64,000 bases of DNA, taken from Gnetum montanum (lineage: Eukaryota > Streptophyta > Gnetopsida > Gnetales > Gnetaceae). The notes beneath the pieces are model-generated. The model searched no databases, was not told the origin of the DNA, and was given only the letters and a program-made list of their open reading frames with translations. The stretch is taken from contig MNCI01006052.1 in NCBI GenBank assembly GCA_015680685.1, positions 537,879 to 601,878 of the forward strand, read 5' to 3'. The position numbers and the translations under genes were made by a program. Below, piece by piece: positions 57,506 to 64,000 of this stretch (positions are counted from its first letter, which is position 1; every line of letters starts with the position of its first letter).

Positions 57506-57884
57506 CTTGGTTCTAGGCCATGGCTTTTGAGGTACATCTAGCCTATCAATCCTATGTGCTGCCTTTGGCAGGAACTTTATAGTTCATGTGGGGATCAATG
57601 GTCTTGTTGGCAAGCATGTTGGACACACCACCCTTTCCCATTAGTTTCTCTATGCATACCTCCTCATGTTATTTGAGCCCTTCTGATGCTTGAGGCTCCA
57701 ACTATGCCCAATGATGCAACACATTTTGTCCAACCAAGTTTCTTTCTTGACACATGGCATGACCTAGATGGGATGGACTCCCCTATTGCTAATTGTGAAA
57801 ATTTCCTCAATAATTTATTCATTTAATAATGTTATAAAAAAATCTACTTTTAGGATTGTTTTTCCCTTTTTGTTTTTGGATGTG

Positions 57885-58040
57885 GAGGGTGTTGGAATCT
57901 AAAATAAGTGAAACATGCCTACACCCCAAAATACATAGTCCAATTAGTACTTTATATAACTTAACATTGCTCATTGGAATCAAATGCATGACTTGGAGTT
58001 TCCAAAACAAGTATCTTACCACTAAGCTAACACCTCATTG
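57885..58040 (-). mobile_element. tRNA-derived SINE (156 bp) with perfect 18-bp target duplication
   Basis: The minus-strand head AATGAGGTGTTAGCTTAGTG contains a pol III A box (TTAGCTTAGTGG); about 40 bp on, CATTTGATTCCAA fits a B box (GGTTCGATTCC). The insert is flanked by exact copies of TTTTTGTTTTTGGATGTG at 57867-57884 and 58041-58058. Removing it joins the surrounding LINE-like tract. No poly(A) tail is seen; the 3' end is ..TTCCAACACCCTC. Confidence 0.72.
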
Positions 58041-58837
58041 TTTTTGTTTTTGGATGTGATTCCCATGGGCTGTTGTTTAATGTAGGGGTTTTCCTTTTTG
58101 GTGATGTGCATCTCATGGCCTTTTATGTCTATGTTAAGCATGTTTGACCTATGACTTATTATGCCATACTTGGTTGGGTGTGGGTTTTGTTTTTACACAT
58201 GGATTTTCTGACACTTTTGCTTCCCTAGTTAGGTTTCTTTTCCCCATAACCTCATTATTGTACTTTTTGTGATATTAGTTTTCATCTGGAAGTAATATAA
58301 TTGACTTGCCCTTTTGTTCTAAAAGAAAAGAAAAGGAAAGGAAAGCAAAAGAAACAAATTGCAATGAAATGTGGGAGATAGCTTCTCAAGCTTGAATGCT
58401 CAAATAGAAAAAAACTTAATAATGTAAAAAATAAATTAATTGTTCAACTCCTGGAAGCTTTCTTGCTTAAATTATAATAATGCATTGTTAGATGAATTGT
58501 TTCTGATACGTATAATCATTGTTTCCTTTCTAAATATTCAAAAACTCCTTGTAACCACCAAGTTATGTGGAATCTGCACTTTATTTGTAGATTCATGTTT
58601 TGGCATCACATTGTACAAATTTTTAATGTGCATCGTACAAAGATGAAAAATAAGAAAAAATTGTTTGTAAGCTTTGTTTCTAATTTGACAGGTAACAAAG
58701 TTCCGAAATGCTGTTACGGCATATATGGTTAAAATTTCATGACAATAAAATTGCAAAGTCCTCAAATGTTACCACACTTAGGGTTATAAAATTTCCTTGG
58801 AAAAGGAAGCAAAGATTTAAATTTGAACAATTTGTTA

Positions 58838-58905
58838 CCCCACCATTCCGGGGATAGAACTCAGATCACCTGCGTGACAGGGCAGTTTACCCAAATAGGA
58901 TTTTA
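58838..58905 (-). pseudogene. tRNA-Asp-like relic
   Basis: The minus strand reads TGCCCTGTCACGCAGGTGAT then GAGTTCTATCCCCGGAATGG. Plant tRNA-Asp(GTC) has CCTGTCACGCGGGTGACC in the anticodon arm and GGGTTCGATCCCCGGCAACG in the T arm. The anticodon GTC, B box and acceptor side agree; the 5' third is poor and the T loop has lost TTCG. It could be a tRNA pseudogene or a SINE head. Confidence 0.55.
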
Positions 58906-59104
58906 AAATTTCGTAATTCTTTGTTTCAGTTTCATACTTAGGTGGCATGTTCCCATTATTTAGATCTTAAAAGACATGCACGAGTTGCATGCACTTTGCA
59001 TAAGAAAACTTGATTTGGATGTGACTTTCTTATTTACATTTCCTCAAGTCTTTAATTAACAATTTCTCACACTATAATTTGTTGGGTTTAAAACATAAAC
59101 CCAG

Positions 59105-60405
59105 ATGGATAGGATCATATTAAGGCAAGGAAGATAACTATATATTGGAAGCCACAATAAATGAAGAAAGTGAAAGGAAGTCTCAAGCCCCTATCAAATG
59201 GAGGCAAACACTAAGGTAATGAATTGCATTTCTTTCATCCAGATTTATATATGTGGTTTCTTTATGTTACCAACTAGCATTTTTTGTTTCTTGATCTTCT
59301 CTATGTCATGGTGGTTGGCTATGCTAGTTGGTGAGGATGCAAGTGGCTGGGATCACATGAGTGTATTATGTTGGCATTTACAATTTCCCAACAATCACCC
59401 TCTCAATGTCAACATGAAAAACAAAGAAGGACACACTCCCTCAACCTTGTCATGAAATGTATGTATTATTCAATTTCATGCCACACATCATTTACAGGAA
59501 TTTTTTATCAAGATATTGGAAGGTTGGTTTTGTTCTTCTTCCAAATCTTGGATAACAAAGGAGACTTCACAAACATGGTTTTAAGGACTCTCTCTAATCC
59601 TTCTGCACTCTACCTCCTCACGTAGAGCGCAACACAAACCATGTACAAGCTTCTCCACCAAAAGCTTCTTCCATGCCTCTCACACATGAACATCTTTTAA
59701 CTCCTGTGTATCTAAAACAAAAATTCTAAGTGAATTAACTAGAATAATAGGATGTTAAGAGTCTATCACTATGGTCTAGCTAACTAGGGTTGTTGCTACT
59801 CAAGGTAACACATATGAGCTTGTCCTTCTGCATGATAGCAATGTCCAGATATAGCTAGTGAAATTTGTTGAGTGTCTACCGTGAGCATCATTAGCAGGGC
59901 CACTTCACATCCAGCTCTTCTAGTTGGGTTGCCACATCATAGCATTGCTACCAAAGCTCCTATACTTCAAAACCATAGTAATGTACCACACCATGTTGCC
60001 ATGGAAACACCACCTCTATGACCATTTTGAAATGCACCTTAGACTTAGCCTTCCAAACCAAATTCCATCCATAGTGCTTCACCAAAATTCACATGGACAC
60101 ATGGACACAAGGAATGCTACCTTGTAACATGAATGAAACCACATGTATAAATCTGGATGAAGGAAATGGAATTGATGGCATTAGTGTTTGCCTTGATATA
60201 TTAAGGGCTTGAGACTTCCTTTCACGTTCTTCCTTTATCTTGGCTTTAGATATGTGGTTATCCCTATTTCTTTGTCTTCTCTATTCCAGTTGATGAGGAT
60301 GGTTATGCTAGTTGTTCAGGATGCAAGTGGTTAGGATTACATGTATCACATGGGTGTAAGAAGTTGACATCGACATTTTCCCAGCACAATTCCTATACCA
60401 ACTGT
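59105..60405. repeat. Composite of inverted and direct repeats
   Basis: 59110-59263 and the reverse complement of 60125-60285 match (shared GGAAGTCTCAAGCCCCTA-like and TTTCATCCAGATTTATA-like blocks), so the ends form a hairpin-like pair. In addition 59250-59400 and 60255-60400 match directly (GCTAGTTG..AGGATGCAAGTGG..GGGATCACATG). About 0.7 kb without recognisable coding lies between. It may be the remains of LTRs or terminal repeats of an unidentified element. Confidence 0.6.
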
Positions 60406-60658
60406 AGAGGATCGACTCACTTGTTTTTCACCTTCTTCATGAATCATGAATAATTAAATTGACAATTTGGTTTGACGTGCTCTTCTTTCTTTCTTTGGTG
60501 GGCTTGTGGGCAAGTGATTGCACATTGGAGTGAGCAGAAAGCTGCACAGCTTTACAGTAATCCATCAGAAAATTCATTCTTAACACCACTGCTGTGCAAA
60601 GTTCTGGACCTTGAAACCATTCATGGCGGCCCAAGAAGAATTTGGTGGAGGGCAGTAG

Positions 60659-62056
60659 AAGAAACTTAGAAGAAGCCAGGTAATCCTATTTCCTGGAGCA
60701 GGAATGGGGCACTTCATACCCATGCTAGAACTGGCAAAAGACTCTCCACAAACAACAACAACAATAATAATCTCTCCATCACATTCATCACGGCACAATA
60801 CACAGTGCCTTAGAGCTTCCTGGATGATTGCAGAGCCCCTATTCTTCCTCCTCCTCCATGAATATCATCTTCAAGCAAATTCCTTCAATCCCAGACGTAT
60901 CCATGTCAAGCTCAATGTTCCTGAACATGTATCCACTGCAGCAGAAGACGAAGCCTCTGCTGGAGGATCTGCTGCGCCGGGAAACAGAAGCAGAACCAGA
61001 CCCAATCTTGGCCTTCGTAACCGATTTCTTCGACACGCCATTTTTCGATATCCCGCCCAAATTCCAGATCCTCATTTAATGCTTCTTCATAGCTTATGCA
61101 TCTCTACTGTGCTACATGCTGCACCCTCCCACGATCTCGGAAAAAACTTTCCTGAACCCGGAATCGGGCCTGCAAATCCCGGGCCTGCCGCCGCTGCGCC
61201 ACGGAGAAATACATTCGGCGCCTCGGGAAGACGTCGCGGCGAGTCTGCGCTGGTTTCTGGGTCACTGTCGCAGGTTCGAGGATTCCTGGTGAACTCATCA
61301 GAGGAGATGGAGAATCAACAGTTCAGAGCTCTGCGAGGCTGCAAATTCCAAGTTCTGGACCAAGATACCGAGTTCTGGGCCGTAGTTCCGGTTATCAGAG
61401 CTCCTGAATCCGACGAAGAAGAAGAAAAAAGAGAAGAAAACTCTGGTATAAGCGAGTGTTTACAGTGGCTGGATCTGCGACCGCCGAGGTCAGTTTTGTT
61501 TGTGGCGTTTGGAAGCATGGACGAACTGGGAGAACTCCAGATATCAGAACTAGGCGCGAGCTGGAGTTACGTGAGCAGACACTTTTGTGGGTTCTGCAGA
61601 AAATGCATGGAATGGAGGGTGATCCCAGGCGGTTTTTGCCTGAGAGTTTTGAGAGGAGGATTGCAGACAGAGGCCGAGTTTTGTTGGGATGGGCTCTGCA
61701 GGTGCGGATTTTACAGCAGCAGGCCACACGTGGATTCTTGACACATCGAGAGTATTTTGTGGAATGTTCCATTGATTGCTTGGCCGCTTACTGTCGGTGA
61801 ATGAGCTTCAAATCGCTGTGGGAATGGTTAGATCGGGGGACAGTGGCAGTAAGTCTTGTTTTTTTAGTATGGCAGAGATGAGGTAAAGCGAGCTGTGATG
61901 GATTTAATGGCAGGAATTGTTGTTAGAGAAAATGTTGGGAAATTGAGTGATGTTGTAAAGGCCGCCGTTGCCCCAGGTGGGAGTTGTTTTGAAGGTCTTG
62001 TTCATGTTTTTCAACAGTGGAAGAATTCAGTGATAAGTGAAAAATCTCATGTGTAA
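60659..62056 (+). pseudogene. UDP-glycosyltransferase (family 1) pseudogene
   Basis: Plant UGTs transfer sugar from UDP-sugar to small molecules in the cytosol. Pieces occur in normal order but in shifting frames: VILFPGAGMGHFIPMLELAK (N-terminal loop with catalytic His), PSIPDVSMSS, PLLEDLLRRE, AFVTDFF, then TAA at 61077-61079, LLCYMLHPPTI, GLPPLRHGEI, GFLVNSSEEME, SGISECLQWLDLRPPRSVLF, VAFGSM, the PSPG box as WALQVRILQQQATRGFLTH (61700) and, in a new frame, NVPLIAWPLTVGE, then RDEVKRAVMDLMAG and FQQWKNS before TAA 62054-62056. Length fits one ~460-residue exon. The ATG position is TAG (60656-60658). The 345-codon ORF at 60704 mixes frames and is not the product. No substrate can be inferred. 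Confidence 0.9.
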
Positions 62057-63735
62057 TGTATGTTGGGCCAGGAATACGGTTCTGAAAATAAATAAAAATA
62101 GAAAGATGTGTTAAATGTATTTTTTCTGTATTTTATATCTCAGTAATGTATCATCTACTACGGTGTTGAATTTTTATGTAACTTGTATTCACAGGGGCGT
62201 CCTCTCTCTTGACGACGCTGTCCTTTTTATCTTTTTCTTATAAAAGAAAACAAGTTCAAATGGAAAAGTTCGGTGATTTTCTTATTAATTTTTTATAAAT
62301 AAAATTTAAAAAAGAACTGGAATCTCTATCGTATATTCCCATATGATATTTAAAATCTTAAATCTCACCATGGTCATAACCATCAATCCTTTGCAGCAAT
62401 GCAGAAACCCAACCATTTGTCTCTGTGGCCTAAGCAAATTTTTAAACCTGAAAGATATGGTATGATTACATTGCAGAATGTTTAAATGTAGCGACTGCTG
62501 ATTGAATTCCAAACCTGAACTGAATTAAGAATCTGAATGATCGTTGTTTTAACGTTATAAACATTTGCACTTAATTTAACCCCAAATTTATTCTACCTTC
62601 ATTGAAATGTTGAGTCATTTAACAGTTGCACTGCAGATTGGCTTTCGTTCAAACTTGAATGTGTCATGTTCAACATCCATGGAGGCTGTCACATCATACA
62701 CATGCTTTTTTAATGAACAAATTAAAGTTTGTGGATCGTGATGATCCAAAATTCTTGCTCGGCCTATTTATAAGCAGTGGAGACCATATTCCATGGTCAA
62801 TATTGAAAGAGCCAATATAAAATAATAGTCTCATACCCATGCCAACTTCTAAAATAATATTTGTTGGGTGACTGTGCCTATGCTGTCTTCCGGGTGCATA
62901 AATTTTGAACTCTTTTCACTGAAGAAAGTCAAGTCAATAAAAATCAGTAAATTTGTTATTCCAAGCACGAATCGTTTTATTTTATGTTGTGTTTCATTGC
63001 AATTTTTACGAGTCTTCCACTACAGAAAAAGCAGTCTAGGTAGTGCGTTTATTTCAAAAATTTGAAAAATTAGGAAGGAGCTGTTCCCAAGTGGGAAGTC
63101 TGTCTCGTTAATAATTTATCTTGCTTGCTGTTTTAAAGGTGAGTGGTAATGCGTTAAAGGAAAAAGGAAAAAAATTATGGGGTTTCGAAGTTTGGGATTT
63201 AAAAGCTTCTATTGCATAACTTATTTCTGAAATATGGTTACGGCTTCTTACTTCTATACTAAATGTTTTAAGACTTAAAATTACACAATGAGCATTAAGC
63301 CTTTGAATGACATTTCTTTAATATATTACAATGGTTTTTGATGTATTAGGGGATAAGCATTGAGCTAAGTAGTCCCTTGTCATTCTCTCCTTTACATTCA
63401 TGAAAAGGACAGAAATTGTGGGAAACAAAATAAGTCATTAAAGATTCAAAATTGGTAATTCTAGGATGGGTAAAGTGCTTGTGATTTGCAGAATATTAGT
63501 GTGGTCCCTATACAATGCTTAAACTAATCTCTAAAGTAAAAGATTCTTTTTGGATCTTCTTCACCTTTGTTGTCACTGGTGTAAACCTAGGTCTACTTTT
63601 AATGCTTATTCCTTTGAGTATATTTTGAAAAGCTATATTTCCAAACTTTACCTATGTACTCCATGTAACTTCTTTTTATTAATTTAAGATGTTAAAAGAT
63701 ATCTTAACTTTATTTATTCTGCAAATCAGGGACAA
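62057..63735. other. No recognisable gene
   Basis: AT-rich sequence between the UGT relic and the LRR relic. A TATTTATAAG near 62766 could be a chance TATA-like motif. Nothing further is supported. Confidence 0.45.
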
Positions 63736-63789
63736 CTGGAATGCTAAGAAGAGACTTAACCATGGCAAAGCAAACCTATACGTTACTCA

Positions 63790-64000
63790 TTAAAGAGACT
63801 TGTCAATGGATAATCTTACTTCTTTGACAGTGCTAAGTTTGAATTTTAACCAAATGCATGGTACTCTTCTAGCATGGATCTCAACCTTCACTAAGTTACA
63901 AGTTCTGGAGTTATCAGTGAATCGATTCTCTGGAGCAATACCAAACTCATGGATGAACACATAATCTCTTATCGACTTTGCAGAGGATCAGAACTCTTTG
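63790..64000 (+). pseudogene. Leucine-rich repeat protein fragment (receptor-like), cut by the window end
   Basis: Reads NLTSLTVLSLNFNQMHGTL then WISTFTKLQVLELSVNRFSG and AIPNSW, two or three plant-type LRRs (LxxLxLxxNxxxGxIP) as found in receptor-like kinases and receptor-like proteins. TAA interrupts the next repeat at about 63961, followed in frame by SLIDF..DQNSL, so it is probably broken. The rest lies beyond the window, so kinase or receptor-like type cannot be decided. Confidence 0.7.

Larger units (their letters stand above)
56840..58345 (+). mobile_element. Decayed LINE-like tract ending in an A-rich tail
   Basis: C-rich, coding-like but heavily broken sequence (TCCCCCATCCCCATC near 57120), ending with CCTCATTATTGTACTTTTTG and an A/G-rich tail at 58320-58350, similar in layout to LINE 3' ends. 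A SINE interrupts it at 57885-58040. No diagnostic domain was found, so the class is inferred. Confidence 0.4.

Noticed and set aside
60704-61741. Longest ORF of the window (345 codons, + strand) as a gene
   Set aside because: Only its start and its CLQWLDLRPPRSVLF part follow UGT; the rest runs in wrong frames, while UGT motifs lie in the other frames. It is a by-product of indels in a pseudogene.
61850-61872. Tiny intron (GTAAGT to TTTTAG) in the UGT relic
   Set aside because: About 22 bp is too short for a plant intron; more likely an insertion or chance.

Overview
The window looks like nuclear DNA of a seed plant with a very large, old, repeat-filled genome, most likely a gymnosperm. That placement is inference. 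It rests on plant-type Athila, chromovirus, copia, L1 and RTE elements that are almost all broken by stops, on a gene spread over about 28 kb with element-filled introns, and on plant gene families (RAD17, UDP-glycosyltransferase, LRR). No gene in the window reads as clearly intact.

1-25 kb is a stack of nested LTR retrotransposons on the + strand. Four related Ty3/gypsy elements of Athila type share LTRs that start TGATGAG/TGATGGG and end CTCATCA, tRNA-Asp-type primer sites and a purine tract ending GGGGGTA. Element C (only its tail and 3' LTR, 1-1562) lies inside element D (extra ORF and 3' LTR, 1563-4972). D lies in the 5' LTR of element A (4973-22053). A was later hit in its integrase by element B (10897-18110, complete LTRs but RT, RNase H and integrase deleted). 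A itself sits in a chromovirus, E, whose RNase H, integrase, chromodomain-like tail and 3' LTR follow from 22054.

25.3-27.6 kb holds nothing recognisable. 27.7-55.6 kb (minus strand) holds the dispersed exons of a RAD17-like checkpoint clamp loader. They occur in the right order from an N-terminal MGKW..SSSSDEE exon to a C-terminal EDEIEEW stop. Walker A is damaged and several exons change frame, so it is probably a pseudogene. Its introns carry a chromovirus (F, 33.5-38.9 kb), an RTE-type LINE (31.1-32.2 kb), a copia relic (40.8-41.4 kb), a LINE 3' relic (28.7-29.1 kb), and an L1-type LINE of about 6.3 kb (44.7-51.0 kb) with poly(A) tail and target duplication.

55.6-64 kb holds a decayed LINE-like tract with a tRNA-derived SINE (57.9-58.0 kb, perfect 18-bp target duplication), a tRNA-Asp-like relic (58.84 kb), an inverted plus direct repeat pair (59.1-60.4 kb), a frameshifted UDP-glycosyltransferase pseudogene (60.66-62.06 kb), and the edge of a broken LRR gene at the end.

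No CRISPR, operon or other prokaryotic feature is present. The most interesting material is the layered history of insertions, the pol-deleted element B, the palindrome-rich LTR promoters, the extra ORF of element D, and the RAD17 locus invaded to within 47 bp of a splice acceptor.
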